Source: Beijerinckia indica subsp. indica ATCC 9039 (lineage in GTDB: Bacteria; Pseudomonadota; Alphaproteobacteria; Rhizobiales; Beijerinckiaceae). From it: a DNA stretch of 64,000 nt. The stretch is from assembly GCF_000019845.1 (NCBI RefSeq), contig NC_010581.1, positions 2,609,501 through 2,673,500 on the forward strand. Direction: 5' to 3'. A model generated the notes under the pieces. It had not been told where the DNA came from and searched no databases. It was given only the letters and a program-made list of their open reading frames with translations. The first letter of the stretch is position 1, and each line of letters opens with the position of its first letter. This document shows, piece after piece, positions 17,365 through 26,913 of this stretch. A program made the translations under genes and the position numbers.

Positions 17365-19164
17365 TTAAAGCCGCGGATCATTTTTTCCGATGACAGGGAC
17401 CGTCTTCGCATAGTTGAGATCATAGGTCTTGTCGAGCAAGGGATCGAACGACTTGCCCTCGGAGGCATCCGTGACCCCATGGTGCGGTCCATGAACGGCA
17501 GCACGCCCTTCCTGCTGGGGCTGCGTCAATACGGCAACGCTAGAATCGGCAGGAGCTTCAGCTGGGAGTTCGTCCCTGCCGGGTTCGAGCCCCAGGCGCA
17601 TGGCCCGGGCTTTTTGTTCCGCCCGGCGTGCAGCGGAAACCGGCAGAACCATCGATCCCCCAGCGGCTTCCGCTGTCTCCGCCGAAATCGGCCCGTCAAG
17701 CGCAGCCGCAGCTTCCGCACCCGAGGGCACGCCCCGAATCGAGAGACCCAATTCGTCAAGCCCCGGGCCAAGGCCATATTTTTGCGCGGCCGCGGCTGAC
17801 GCACGCGCCAGTTTAGCCTCTCCCGCCTTCGCCGAAAGGGCACCCCCCTTTTGTTCCTTCACGAGGGCATTGCGCAGGGACGATAAGGCTGCGGCGGACG
17901 GTGTCGCCAAAGCGGGCGGCAAGCCGCCATAGACGGCACCCGGAAAATCGGCTTCCCCATGCTGATCAGGCGTGGGTGCAATTTTGTCGACATCAGGGGC
18001 CTGTTGCTTCTCCTTGGCATCGTGCTCGATCTGCCGCCATTTCTGAACATTGCGCACATGTTGATCGAGTGTTTCGGCAAAGACATGTCCGCCGGTGCCA
18101 TCGGCGACGAAATAGAGGTCACGCGTGCGGGAAGGATTCGCGACGGCCTCAAGCGCCGCCCGGCCGGGATTGGCGATCGGGCCCGGCGGCAAGCCGTCGA
18201 TCACATAGGTATTATAAGGGGTCGGCTTCTCGACTTCGGAACGCAGAATGGCCCGGCCGAGCGTCCCCTTGCCGCCAACCAGACCATAGACGATCGTCGG
18301 GTCCGATTGCAGCCGCATACGTTTCTGCAGGCGGTTGAGAAACACGCTGGCCACATGGGGCCGCTCATCCGCCTTGCCAGTTTCCTTTTCGACGATCGAG
18401 GCCAGGATGACCAGTTCGTAAGGGGATTTCAAAGGAAGATCGCTCGCCCGCCTCTGCCAAACCTGATCGACGATACGCTTTTGATCTTCCTGCATCTTGC
18501 GAACGAGGTCGGCGCGCAAGGAATTGCGGGTAAATTTATAGGTTTCAGGAAGGATCGTACCTTCCTTAGGAACATCTCGGATATCGCCTTGCAGGACATC
18601 ATCTTCCATGATGCGCGCGACGATCTGGGTGCTGGTCAGTCCCTCGGGCAGGGTCAGGGCGTGCAAGACTTGTTTGCCGCTGACGAGCGTGTCCATCACA
18701 TCACGCAGGCTCGCACCCTGTTTGAAAAGATATTCACCAGCCTTGACCTTGGAGCGCTTGCCCTCGACCAGCAAGGCAATATTGAGTCCCAGCGGACTAT
18801 CGATAATCCCCTCGCGATCAAGGCGGGCGATGATGTCGGGCACTTCCGTGCCAGGCGCGATGAAGACAACTCGGTCCGCCGTCAGGGGCCCCGGTTCCTG
18901 CATTTTCCTCTGGGTCCAGATCAGCACGACCATGATGCCGATCGCGGCGATCAATAAAAAGGAGAGAAAGCCGCTAAAGGCCGAAAGGCGTCCGCGCCGA
19001 CGGTTCGAGGGCTTGTTAGGGGGCGGCGGCGGCGCTGCCTGCGGCTGCAAGGCCTCGTTCGGGCTCTGCGGTCCGGTACCGCGCCCAAACAAGCCTCCCA
19101 CCGCGAGAATGGGCTGATATCCTTGTTCCGGCAGGCCATCGATATGCGAAGACATGGGGGCCAT
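17365..19164 (-). CDS. mltG: Endolytic murein transglycosylase MltG with a long C-terminal extension
   Basis: MltG cleaves nascent glycan strands and is thought to set peptidoglycan chain length. The layout is a Pro-rich cytoplasmic N-terminus, a membrane helix (residues ~62-82, FSGFLSFLLIAAIGIMVVLI), and a YceG domain with the catalytic Glu in LASIVEKETGKADERPHVASVF, LQSDPTIVYG, and DGLPPGPIANPG. About 210 further residues after the catalytic domain are Ala/Gly-rich and low in complexity. E. coli MltG is about 340 residues, so this 599-residue protein is much larger. It follows fabF on the same strand, the usual alphaproteobacterial order. Confidence 0.9.
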   Translation of the reverse strand: MAPMSSHIDGLPEQGYQPILAVGGLFGRGTGPQSPNEALQPQAAPPPPPNKPSNRRRGRLSAFSGFLSFLLIAAIGIMVVLIWTQRKMQEPGPLTADRVVFIAPGTEVPDIIARLDREGIIDSPLGLNIALLVEGKRSKVKAGEYLFKQGASLRDVMDTLVSGKQVLHALTLPEGLTSTQIVARIMEDDVLQGDIRDVPKEGTILPETYKFTRNSLRADLVRKMQEDQKRIVDQVWQRRASDLPLKSPYELVILASIVEKETGKADERPHVASVFLNRLQKRMRLQSDPTIVYGLVGGKGTLGRAILRSEVEKPTPYNTYVIDGLPPGPIANPGRAALEAVANPSRTRDLYFVADGTGGHVFAETLDQHVRNVQKWRQIEHDAKEKQQAPDVDKIAPTPDQHGEADFPGAVYGGLPPALATPSAAALSSLRNALVKEQKGGALSAKAGEAKLARASAAAAQKYGLGPGLDELGLSIRGVPSGAEAAAALDGPISAETAEAAGGSMVLPVSAARRAEQKARAMRLGLEPGRDELPAEAPADSSVAVLTQPQQEGRAAVHGPHHGVTDASEGKSFDPLLDKTYDLNYAKTVPVIGKNDPRL

Positions 19165-19536
19165 TGTGAGCGATCCGCTTGCTGGACTTCTTCGATTCGG
19201 GTCGTTTCGTCACCAAACGGCGAAAACATACGCGAGCGGGAAAGAGACAAAGCATCCGCGCAAGGCTCGGCACGGCGGTCCTTGCGTGAATGCAATCGAT
19301 AATAGATCAGCCAATTATGGCAAAAGCCTTTCCTTTTGCCATTTTTGACGAGGCGGGCGCTCCGCCCTTATCAGTATCCTGCAATTCGTAATGGGCAAAA
19401 GACACTAAAAAATCATCAGTCGCTTTCGCGACGCTTCATCTTGTTCCAAGACCCATAAGAATGAGCTTTGGAACATTCTCATCTTTTCGCTCGTACCCTT
19501 AAAAAAGCGCAAATTTGGGACATTCGCGCTCTCAAT
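19165..19536. other. Intergenic gap between fabF and mltG
   Basis: No gene is seen. A 10-bp hairpin (atggcaaaag ... cttttgccat) at about 19315-19341 is followed on the plus strand by T residues; on the minus strand it would sit between fabF and mltG and could separate their transcripts. Confidence 0.5.
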
Positions 19537-20799
19537 CTATTCGGCGTGCCGGAAAACCAGCGATGCATTGGTACCACCAAAGCCGAAGGAATTCGACAGG
19601 ACGGTTTCAACCTTCCGCTTGCGCGCGTGCAAGGGCACGAGATCGATCTTGGTTTCGACGGAAGGATTGTCGAGATTGAGCGTCGGCGGAACGATTTGAT
19701 CGCGAATAGCCAGAACCGAGAAGATCGCCTCGACGGCACCAGCGGCACCAAGCAAATGGCCGATTGCCGATTTCGTCGAAGACATGGAAAGCGTCGGGTC
19801 AGTATCACCGATCATGCGATGCACCGCATGCAATTCGATTTCGTCGCCAAGCGGGGTCGAAGTCCCGTGGGCATTGATATAATCGATGTCGGCTGGCCCG
19901 ATACCCGCCCGTTTGATCGCGGCTTCCATGGCCCGATAGGCGCCGTCGCCGGATTCCTGCGGCGCGGTAATATGGTAGGCATCGCCTGAAAGACCATAAC
20001 CAATGACCTCGGCATAGATGCGAGCGCCACGAGCCTTGGCATGGTCATAGGATTCGAGGACGACGCATCCCGCCCCCTCGCCCATCACGAAACCGTCGCG
20101 ATCCTTATCCCAAGGCCGCGAGGCTTGTTTCGGCCGGTCGTTGAAAGCGGTGGACAGGGCGCGGCAGGCCGCAAAACCCGCGATACCGATACGATTGATC
20201 GCTGATTCGGCGCCGCCCGCCACCATGACTTCGGCATCCTCAAGGGCCACCAGCCGCGCCGCATCGCCAATGGCATGGGATCCGGTTGAGCAGGCGGTTA
20301 CGACCGCATGGTTCGGTCCGCGCAATCCGTGCATGATCGAGACATAGCCGCCAGCCAGATTGATGAGGCGGCCAGGAATGAAGAAGGGCGAGATGCGCCG
20401 CGGCCCCTTTTCCTTCAGAACGATCGATGTTTCGTAAATACCGCCGAGACCACCGATGCCTGAACCGATCAGCACCCCAGTCTTGATCTGCTGATCATAA
20501 GTTTGCGGATTCCAATTGGCATCACGCAGCGCCTGCGTCGCGGCGGCGACAGCATAGATGATGAAGTCATCGACCTTGCGCTGCTCTTTCGGCTCCATCC
20601 ACTCGTCAGGATTGAAACTGCCGTCGCCGCCATTGCCACGCGGAACCTGCATGGCGATCTTGCACGCCAGATCATCCGTCTCGAAACCCTTAATGAGACC
20701 GGCACCGCTCACGCCACCGAGCAAAGCCTTCCACGAAGGCTCGACGCCACAGGCGAGAGGAGAAACCATGCCGAGCCCAGTGATCACCACCCTTCGCAT
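19537..20799 (-). CDS. fabF: Beta-ketoacyl-ACP synthase II FabF
   Basis: A 420-residue condensing enzyme that elongates acyl-ACP with malonyl-ACP in fatty acid synthesis. The catalytic triad is visible: Cys in VVTACSTGSHAIGDA, His in INAHGTSTPLGDE and His in KSAIGHLLGAAGAVE; SNSFGFGGTNASL closes the domain. The start is the ATG at 20799 (MRRVVITGLGMVSPL); the upstream extension to 20871 is not FabF-like. It belongs to the fabD-fabG-acpP-fabF-mltG group on the minus strand, with 558 bp before it. Confidence 0.95.
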   Translation of the reverse strand: MRRVVITGLGMVSPLACGVEPSWKALLGGVSGAGLIKGFETDDLACKIAMQVPRGNGGDGSFNPDEWMEPKEQRKVDDFIIYAVAAATQALRDANWNPQTYDQQIKTGVLIGSGIGGLGGIYETSIVLKEKGPRRISPFFIPGRLINLAGGYVSIMHGLRGPNHAVVTACSTGSHAIGDAARLVALEDAEVMVAGGAESAINRIGIAGFAACRALSTAFNDRPKQASRPWDKDRDGFVMGEGAGCVVLESYDHAKARGARIYAEVIGYGLSGDAYHITAPQESGDGAYRAMEAAIKRAGIGPADIDYINAHGTSTPLGDEIELHAVHRMIGDTDPTLSMSSTKSAIGHLLGAAGAVEAIFSVLAIRDQIVPPTLNLDNPSVETKIDLVPLHARKRKVETVLSNSFGFGGTNASLVFRHAE

Positions 20800-21357
20800 A
20801 AACAACCTTGAAGAAAAGGGGGGCCAAGCCGGCCATCCCGATGGGCCCAAGAAAGCGTCCGGCCAATGCAACCGGAAAGGCTCTCTATCTCTTTGACTCT
20901 AGCGTAGTATCAACTCGAAAGGCCTCTGATGTACCCGCAGCACGGTCGAAGGCCAATCGTGTGCATGCGCACAAGATATTTCTGGCAAGATATTTCTGAA
21001 TGGAATGCTTCGTGATGGAACGCTTTTGATCTCGTCCACTTTAATCGATTGTGGCGTGACCGGAGGAATCCGATCACGCGCGAGATTATTTTCATCGAAA
21101 ATGGATGCCAAATCCTCATTGACAAGAGGCAGGCTTCCGAATTTCGGCTTTTCCTCGCGATGCCTGATCTTTCCCCTCTCCACGCCCTGGCGCGCGCCAG
21201 CAAGCGACAAAATGCCGGCGATCACGATGGGCTTGGTTTCCAGCGCGGATTACAACCATTGGTGGGATCGGGTCCTGGCCTTTGACCCAAAGGCGAAAAC
21301 CTTGCGCGCGGATATGTTGGGAGAGACCGTGGCCCTACGAAGCGAAGTTAATGCCGT
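20800..21357. other. Intergenic region between acpP and fabF
   Basis: The gap is 558 bp with no supported gene on either strand. It must carry any separate fabF promoter; nothing recognisable was found. Confidence 0.4.
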
Positions 21358-21597
21358 TCAGGCAGCCGTAGCCTTTTTGAGGAAACGGATGGCATCGCCG
21401 ACCGTCACGATCGTCTCGGCCGCGTCATCAGGGATTTCGACGCTGAACTCTTCCTCGAAGGCCATGACGAGTTCCACCGTGTCGAGGGAATCCGCTCCGA
21501 GATCCTCGATAAAATTGGCGTCGTCGACAACTTTATCCGCATCGACACCGAGATGTTCTATCACAATCTTCTTCACGCGCTCGGCGACATCGCTCAT
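21358..21597 (-). CDS. acpP: Acyl carrier protein
   Basis: This 79-residue acidic protein carries growing acyl chains on a phosphopantetheine attached to the Ser in [20 protein letters not shown]. The sequence [19 protein letters not shown] is the classic AcpP start. The frame continues upstream to 21744, but those residues are not ACP-like. It sits between fabG and fabF in the conserved fatty-acid block. Confidence 0.97.
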   Translation of the reverse strand: MSDVAERVKKIVIEHLGVDADKVVDDANFIEDLGADSLDTVELVMAFEEEFSVEIPDDAAETIVTVGDAIRFLKKATAA

Positions 21598-21872
21598 GGT
21601 CGTTTGATCCTCGTCCTTTATACTGTTGCCGACATAGGCCATTTCGATGCGCGGTGTAAATTGCCGCCCACGACGCATCCGATCTTTCAGTGATGTTCTG
21701 AAGGAAGTCCTTAATGATCGCCGGGGAGGAGTGCAAGGAAACAAGCCCGTTTCCTCGTCCTTGAAATCAATGATCCGGAGACCGATGACCCCAGCTTACC
21801 TGCGGTTGGTAACATACTTCATCCCCGTTGGCGAGAGCCCCGGAGAACCGCCATGAAAAACGGATAAACCCC

Positions 21873-22610
21873 TTAAATCATTGCCATTCCCCCATTAACA
21901 TGGAGGGTTTGGCCAGTGACGTAGGAGGCTTCCGAACTGGCCAGATAGACAATAGCCGCCGCCACGTCATCGCCGGTTCCGAGCCGGCCCATCGGAACAT
22001 TCGCGAGAATAGCCGCTTTCTGCTTTTCGTTCAAAACCGCTGTCATCGGGCTTTCGATGAACCCCGGCGCCACGCAATTCACGGTGACATTGCGGCTCGC
22101 GACCTCCGCTGCGAGGCTCTTCGACATGCCGATCATGCCGGCTTTCGAGGCCGCGTAATTCCCCTGCCCCGCATTTCCCGTCACGCCGACCACCGAGGTG
22201 ACACCGATGATCCGCCCGTAGCGGCGTTTCATCATGCCTTTCAGGCTTGCGCGCGCGAGCCTGAAGGTGGCCGTCAAATTGACGGCGAGCACAGCATCCC
22301 ATTCGGAATCCTTCATGCGCATGAAGAGATTGTCCCTGGTGATACCGGCGTTGTTGACCAGAATGTCGAGCGAGCCGAGCGCCGCCTCCGCCGCCGGCAC
22401 CAGAGCCTCGACGGCCGCCGAATCGCTCAGATCGCAAGGCAGGACGTGAACATTATTTTCCAGTTCCGCCGCAAGGCCTTCGAGCTGTTCGCGGCGGGTG
22501 CCAGACAAGGCGACGACTGCGCCCTGGCGATGCAAAGCGCGGGCAATGGCCTGGCCGAGACCACCGCTCGCCCCCGTCACGAGAGCTGTCTTGCCGGTCA
22601 GATCGAACAT
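21873..22610 (-). CDS. fabG: 3-oxoacyl-ACP reductase FabG
   Basis: A 245-residue SDR enzyme that reduces 3-oxoacyl-ACP with NADPH. The nucleotide-binding motif is VTGASGGLGQAIA, NNAG is at ILVNNAGITRDN, and the catalytic Ser-Tyr-Lys are in GVTSVVGVTGNAGQGNYAASKAG. The ending VTGQTLHVNGGMAMI is diagnostic for FabG. It follows fabD by 74 bp and precedes acpP by 275 bp on the same strand. Confidence 0.95.
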   Translation of the reverse strand: MFDLTGKTALVTGASGGLGQAIARALHRQGAVVALSGTRREQLEGLAAELENNVHVLPCDLSDSAAVEALVPAAEAALGSLDILVNNAGITRDNLFMRMKDSEWDAVLAVNLTATFRLARASLKGMMKRRYGRIIGVTSVVGVTGNAGQGNYAASKAGMIGMSKSLAAEVASRNVTVNCVAPGFIESPMTAVLNEKQKAAILANVPMGRLGTGDDVAAAIVYLASSEASYVTGQTLHVNGGMAMI

Positions 22611-22684
22611 GAATGAATGGCTCCAGGAGGGAGAAGATACGACAAGGCGATACCACAGGCTCTCGGTGAGCCTTTATAAGCGCC

Positions 22685-23647
22685 TCAAACTTTTTCGCTC
22701 TCGGCCCGCAAAGCCTCAAGATCGGCGGGTTGGCCGATCGTCAGACCCCGGGCCTGCGGCGCGATCCGCTTCAACAGACCCGTGAGGACCTTGCCAGAGC
22801 CACATTCGATGAAGAGATCGACCCCTTCAGCCGCCATGAAGGCCACGCTTTCACGCCAACGCACCGTCCCGGTCACCTGGCTCACGAGCAGGGATCGGAT
22901 CTTTTCCGGATCCGTCACCGGCGCGGCAATGACATTAGCGACCAGCGGCACACAAGGCGGACGAATAGACACCTCCGCCAGGGCCTCGGCCATGACCGCC
23001 GCCGCCGGCGCCATCAAGGGACAATGGAAAGGCGCCGAAACTGGCAGGAGCATCGAGCGCTTGGCGCCTTTCTCCTTGGCGATTTCCATGGCCCGCATGA
23101 CCGCCGCCTTCGACCCGGAGGCGACGACCTGGCCACCCCCATTGTCATTGGCAATCGCACAGACCGCATTTTCGCCGGTCTCCGCCTCCGCCTGTTTCGT
23201 CACGGCGAGACCAGTCTCATAATCGAGGCCGAGCAAAGCCGCCATGGCACCGACCCCGACCGGTACGGCGCTTTGCATGGCCGCGCCGCGCTGCCGCAGC
23301 AAGCGGGCGGTTGTGGCAAGCGTCAAGGATCCCGCCGCCGCGAGCGCCGAATATTCACCGAGCGAATGACCGGCGACATAGGTGGCGTCGCGGGCGAGAT
23401 CGAGATCTGCCTCCGCCTCGAGCACGCGCACCACAGCGAGACTTACCGCCATCAAGGCGGGCTGCGCGTTGGCGGTCAGAGTCAAATCCGCTTCCGGCCC
23501 CTCGAATATCAGGGTCGATAATCTCTCTCCCAAAGCCTCGTCGACTTCGTCGAAGACCGCGCGAGCCGGTGCGAAGCTCTCATAAAGAGCCTTGCCCATG
23601 CCGACCGCTTGTGATCCTTGGCCGGGAAAAACAAATGCCTTGGACAT
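22685..23647 (-). CDS. fabD: Malonyl-CoA:ACP transacylase FabD
   Basis: A 320-residue enzyme that loads malonyl groups from CoA onto ACP. It shows FVFPGQGSQAVGMGK at the N-terminus, the nucleophile Ser in VAGHSLGEYSALAAAG, the catalytic His in PVSAPFHCPLM and the glutamine-type end motif ECGSGKVLTGLLKRI. The start at 23647 is preceded by GGAGATGGG; two upstream in-frame ATG codons give non-FabD extensions. It is the first gene of the fatty-acid block. Confidence 0.95.
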   Translation of the reverse strand: MSKAFVFPGQGSQAVGMGKALYESFAPARAVFDEVDEALGERLSTLIFEGPEADLTLTANAQPALMAVSLAVVRVLEAEADLDLARDATYVAGHSLGEYSALAAAGSLTLATTARLLRQRGAAMQSAVPVGVGAMAALLGLDYETGLAVTKQAEAETGENAVCAIANDNGGGQVVASGSKAAVMRAMEIAKEKGAKRSMLLPVSAPFHCPLMAPAAAVMAEALAEVSIRPPCVPLVANVIAAPVTDPEKIRSLLVSQVTGTVRWRESVAFMAAEGVDLFIECGSGKVLTGLLKRIAPQARGLTIGQPADLEALRAESEKV

Positions 23648-23830
23648 GGCTTGGCCCATCTCCCTCCAATTGGAGCGGGAGCGAGTGGCATTCCCTGCCC
23701 GTGAAGTCAAGCGGCAAGGGTGCGCATTCCTGCCACGGAAAGCATGCCTCCATCTTTTGACCCGTGTTTCTTTCGCCGGAAAAAGGCGAATCGTTCTGTA
23801 ACCTTCGTTCTTAAATCATACAGGTCAGCC

Positions 23831-24247
23831 ATGCCGACCATTCCCGGAAAAGACTGCGGTCCCTGCAGCTTGTGCTGCAAAATCCTCGAGATCACCGAAT
23901 TCCAGAAATCGGCCGGCATTTGGTGCGCGCATTGCGCGCAAGAACAAGGGTGCGCCATCTATGCGACGCGCCCGGACGTCTGCCGCGATTATGAATGTCT
24001 GTGGAGAGGCGACCGTGCCTTAGGCCCGATGCTGCGCCCCGATCGCGTCGGCACACTTTTGATGGAAGATCCCGATTCGGACGAATACCGCGCGGTCTGT
24101 GATCCCGCGCGGCCCATGGCCTGGCGTCATCCGCTCGTCTTCAAACATCTTCTCGCCATGGCGAAGGCTGGACGCATCGTCGTGGCCAAGGCTGGTCTTA
24201 AGGCCTGGCGTATCCGCGCCAACGGCGAATGGGGACCGTGTATTTGA
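23831..24247 (+). CDS. YkgJ-type cysteine-cluster protein
   Basis: A 138-residue protein with the Zn/Fe-chelating cysteine cluster of the YkgJ/Fli-B type: CGPCSLCCKILEI near the start, then CAHCAQEQGCAIYATRPDVCRDYECLW. Eleven cysteines fall within about 55 residues. The family is widespread but not well characterised; metal binding is inferred from the motif. The start at 23831 matches relatives (MPTIPGKDCGPCSLCCK). It converges with the MFS gene downstream. Confidence 0.85.
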   Translation: MPTIPGKDCGPCSLCCKILEITEFQKSAGIWCAHCAQEQGCAIYATRPDVCRDYECLWRGDRALGPMLRPDRVGTLLMEDPDSDEYRAVCDPARPMAWRHPLVFKHLLAMAKAGRIVVAKAGLKAWRIRANGEWGPCI

Positions 24248-24268
24248 TTATTCGGTCTCGCCCCTTTT

Positions 24269-25615
24269 TTACACCCGCGTAGTGCTTATTGGCTTTACCT
24301 GCTCAATGCGAGCAAGCCGTGTCGCCACGAACAAAGCGACGAGCAAAAGACAGCCAATGAGGATGGCGAGCCCCGTCCAGCCTGCCCCCGCATAGAACCA
24401 GCCGCCAAGCGAACCGATTATGCTCGAACCCATGTAATAGTTGAACAGATAGAGCGAGGCCGCTTGCGCCCGGGCTATTTCGGCACGTTGCCCGACCCAG
24501 CCGCTTGCCACAGCATGACCACCGAAAAAACCGATGGTGACGCATGTAATGCCCGCGACTGTGAGCCAAAGGGAAGAGGATAAAGTCAGCAATAAGCCGA
24601 AGAGCATCAATAGAACGCCTGTGATCAGCATCCGACCCCGCTCAAACCGGCTCGCCCAACGGCCAAAGGAGGCGGAGGCCCATCCACCGAACAAATAGAC
24701 CAGAAAGATCGCTCCCGCCGGGCCGGCACCAAGTGAAAAAGGCGGTTCGACGAGACGATAGCTCGCGTAATTATAGACCGTGACGAAAGATCCCATCAGC
24801 AGGAAGGATGTGAGAAACAGCCAGCGAAGACCGGGGTCCTTGAAATGGCGCAGAAAAGGGTGATGCAGGCTGGAAAGCGGCGGCCGGGGTATCGCCACGA
24901 AATGCCGCGAGGGTGGCAGCAGAAGCGTAAAGGCCAAAGCGGCGGCGACACCGAGGCTTCCGATAATGCCAAGCGCTATTCGCCAGGAATCCATGTAATC
25001 CACGATGAGGCTGGCCAGCACCCGGCCCGTCATGCCGCCATAGGCATTGCCGGCAATATAGAGCCCCATCGCCCCGCCGAGATCGCTCGGATGAATTTCT
25101 TCCGCAAGATAAGCCATGGCGACCGCCGGCACGCCGCTCAGCAACAGGCCTTCAAGGGCGCGAATCGCGAGGAGTTGCCCCCAAGTCCCGGCGAAAGCTG
25201 AAAGCACGGTCAAAGCCCCGACGCTAAACAGACACAGGGCCATCATGGCTTTGCGGCCGCGCATATCGGAAATCTGGCCGGCGCCGAGCAAAGCAACGGC
25301 AAGAGTTGCACTAGTCGCGGAAAGAGCAAGGCTCGCCGCTCCCGGACTCAGGCCAAAATCCCGCGAGAAGATCGGCAGCAAGGCCTGCACGCAATAGAGG
25401 ATGGCGAAGGTTGAAAAGCCTGCCGCGACGAGGGCCAAATTGACCCGGCGATAATCCGCCGTGCCTCGGCGGATCTGGGTCGAGGCCATGTCTGCACCCT
25501 TGATCACGCCCTTGACCGCGCTCGAGCCCGCACTTTTGACCGGCCCCTCCGGGTTTTGTGTCAGACTTGGTGTCTCGCTCGGCGTCTCGACCGCCGCCTT
25601 GGGGATATCATGCAT
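24269..25615 (-). CDS. Major facilitator superfamily transporter, YnfM-like
   Basis: A 448-residue protein with 12 predicted membrane helices after a hydrophilic N-terminal stretch of about 45 residues. MFS loop-2-type signature GQISDMRGRKAMM lies between helices 2 and 3, and the FGRWASRFERGRML loop is the equivalent in the second half. The first helices (FAILYCVQALLPIFSRDFG) resemble the YnfM group of putative drug/arabinose-type exporters. The substrate is unknown. An alternative start at MASTQIRRG (about residue 43) would remove the odd N-terminus and may be the true one. Confidence 0.85.
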   Translation of the reverse strand: MHDIPKAAVETPSETPSLTQNPEGPVKSAGSSAVKGVIKGADMASTQIRRGTADYRRVNLALVAAGFSTFAILYCVQALLPIFSRDFGLSPGAASLALSATSATLAVALLGAGQISDMRGRKAMMALCLFSVGALTVLSAFAGTWGQLLAIRALEGLLLSGVPAVAMAYLAEEIHPSDLGGAMGLYIAGNAYGGMTGRVLASLIVDYMDSWRIALGIIGSLGVAAALAFTLLLPPSRHFVAIPRPPLSSLHHPFLRHFKDPGLRWLFLTSFLLMGSFVTVYNYASYRLVEPPFSLGAGPAGAIFLVYLFGGWASASFGRWASRFERGRMLITGVLLMLFGLLLTLSSSLWLTVAGITCVTIGFFGGHAVASGWVGQRAEIARAQAASLYLFNYYMGSSIIGSLGGWFYAGAGWTGLAILIGCLLLVALFVATRLARIEQVKPISTTRV

Positions 25616-25823
25616 TCGTTGACCTGATGCTCATGCCGCCCATAGCGTAACGGGTTTATCCTTGCCACCAGCGCCGGCTTTTCCCAAGCTGGGAACGATC
25701 GTTCACGCGCAAGTGATTACGCAAGAGATTGCACGCGATCGATTAAGCGCGAACGCATGCGATAGGCGCGGGTCGTCATCTCTCCTGATGGATTGAAAAC
25801 GGCGTTTTCGCAACGGCAAACCC

Positions 25824-25851
25824 TTGCCTTCGGAGGCAAAACCGCTATAAA
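25824..25851 (+). promoter_or_regulatory. Putative sigma-70-type promoter of the rpsF operon
   Basis: TTGCCT at 25824-25829 and TATAAA at 25846-25851 are 16 bp apart. They lie about 150 bp upstream of rpsF in a gene-free stretch (25616-26000). Confidence 0.5.
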
Positions 25852-26000
25852 GCGCCCTTCGCTTCTTCGGCTGGGGGCTGAACGGAGGGCGTTTCCACGC
25901 ATCTTCCCGTGTCTCCGCCTTCGTTGTCTGCTCGGGCCTTTCACCAGGCTCGAAGGGCTTTGCGCCGAAGTACAGCGCCCATCAAAGAAAGGCTGGATCC

Positions 26001-26456
26001 ATGGCTCTTTACGAGCATGTCTATCTGGCTCGCCAGGATATTTCCGCCCAGCAGGTGGAAGCCCTGACCGAGCAATTGAAGTCCGTCATCGAATCCTTTC
26101 AAGGAAAGGTGACGAAGGTCGAATATTGGGGCGTGAAGTCCCTCGCCTATCGCATCAAGAAGAATCGCAAGGCGCATTTCTCCCTTCTGAACATTGAAGC
26201 GCCCGCCGCTGCCCTTACGGAAATGGAACGGCAGATGGGCATCAACGAAGATGTCCTGCGTTTCATGACCCTGCGTGTCGAAGAGCATGAACAGGGCCCC
26301 TCCGCCATGATGCGCAAGCGTGATGACGATGATCGGGGCGAGCGTGGCGAACGGCCGCGCGGTCCGCGTCCCGAGCGGGGAGAGAGAGGCGAAAGAGGCG
26401 AGCGCGGTCCGCGCCGCCCGCGTGAGGATAATATCGGCGAGGAAGGACTTTACTGA
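26001..26456 (+). CDS. rpsF: Small ribosomal subunit protein bS6
   Basis: A 151-residue S6 protein: [41 protein letters not shown] and the core beta strands are typical. After residue ~110 comes an Arg/Gly/Glu-rich low-complexity tail ([19 protein letters not shown]), as in other alphaproteobacterial S6 proteins, and the protein is longer than E. coli S6. It binds 16S rRNA with S18. It leads the rpsF-rpsR-DUF2232-rplI group, and its stop overlaps the rpsR start by one base. Confidence 0.96.
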   Translation: MALYEHVYLARQDISAQQVEALTEQLKSVIESFQGKVTKVEYWGVKSLAYRIKKNRKAHFSLLNIEAPAAALTEMERQMGINEDVLRFMTLRVEEHEQGPSAMMRKRDDDDRGERGERPRGPRPERGERGERGERGPRRPREDNIGEEGLY

Positions 26457-26698
26457 TGACAACTCCCGCAGCCCCCAGGCGCCCCTTCTTCCGTCGCCGC
26501 AAGACCTGCCCCTTCTCCGGCCCCAACGCGCCGAAGATCGATTACAAGGACACGCGTCTTCTCTCCCGCTATATTTCCGAGCGTGGCAAGATCGTACCCT
26601 CCCGCATCACCGCGGTTTCGGCGAAGAAGCAGCGTGAATTGGCGCAAGCCATCAAACGCGCCCGTTTTCTCGGCCTGCTCCCCTATGTGATCCGCTAA
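26456..26698 (+). CDS. rpsR: Small ribosomal subunit protein bS18
   Basis: An 80-residue S18: [14 protein letters not shown], then [36 protein letters not shown] and LGLLPYV at the end, all standard. It pairs with S6 on the 30S platform. Its ATG shares one base with the rpsF stop codon (TGATG), giving translational coupling. Confidence 0.97.
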   Translation: MTTPAAPRRPFFRRRKTCPFSGPNAPKIDYKDTRLLSRYISERGKIVPSRITAVSAKKQRELAQAIKRARFLGLLPYVIR

Positions 26699-26913
26699 AC
26701 AGCGGTTACATTAACGACGATCAGGGCGGTCCCTCTTGAAGAGGGTCCGTCTGTTTCAGCGGATCGAGGATCGTGGCACCTCGGCTGCGGATTCCCCAAA
26801 GCGGGAATCGGAATTTCAGGCACCTGGGGCCCTCCCTTCAAACGGAAGGTCCTTACGCTGGGGCGGGCGGCCGCGGCCCCGTCCCTAACCGCGGCTGAGC
26901 GGGACAGCAAGGT

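Noticed and set aside
26700-26913. Possible regulatory RNA between rpsR and the DUF2232 gene
   Set aside because: Local inverted words such as CCTCTT/AAGAGG exist, but no extended paired structure or known ribosomal leader could be drawn.
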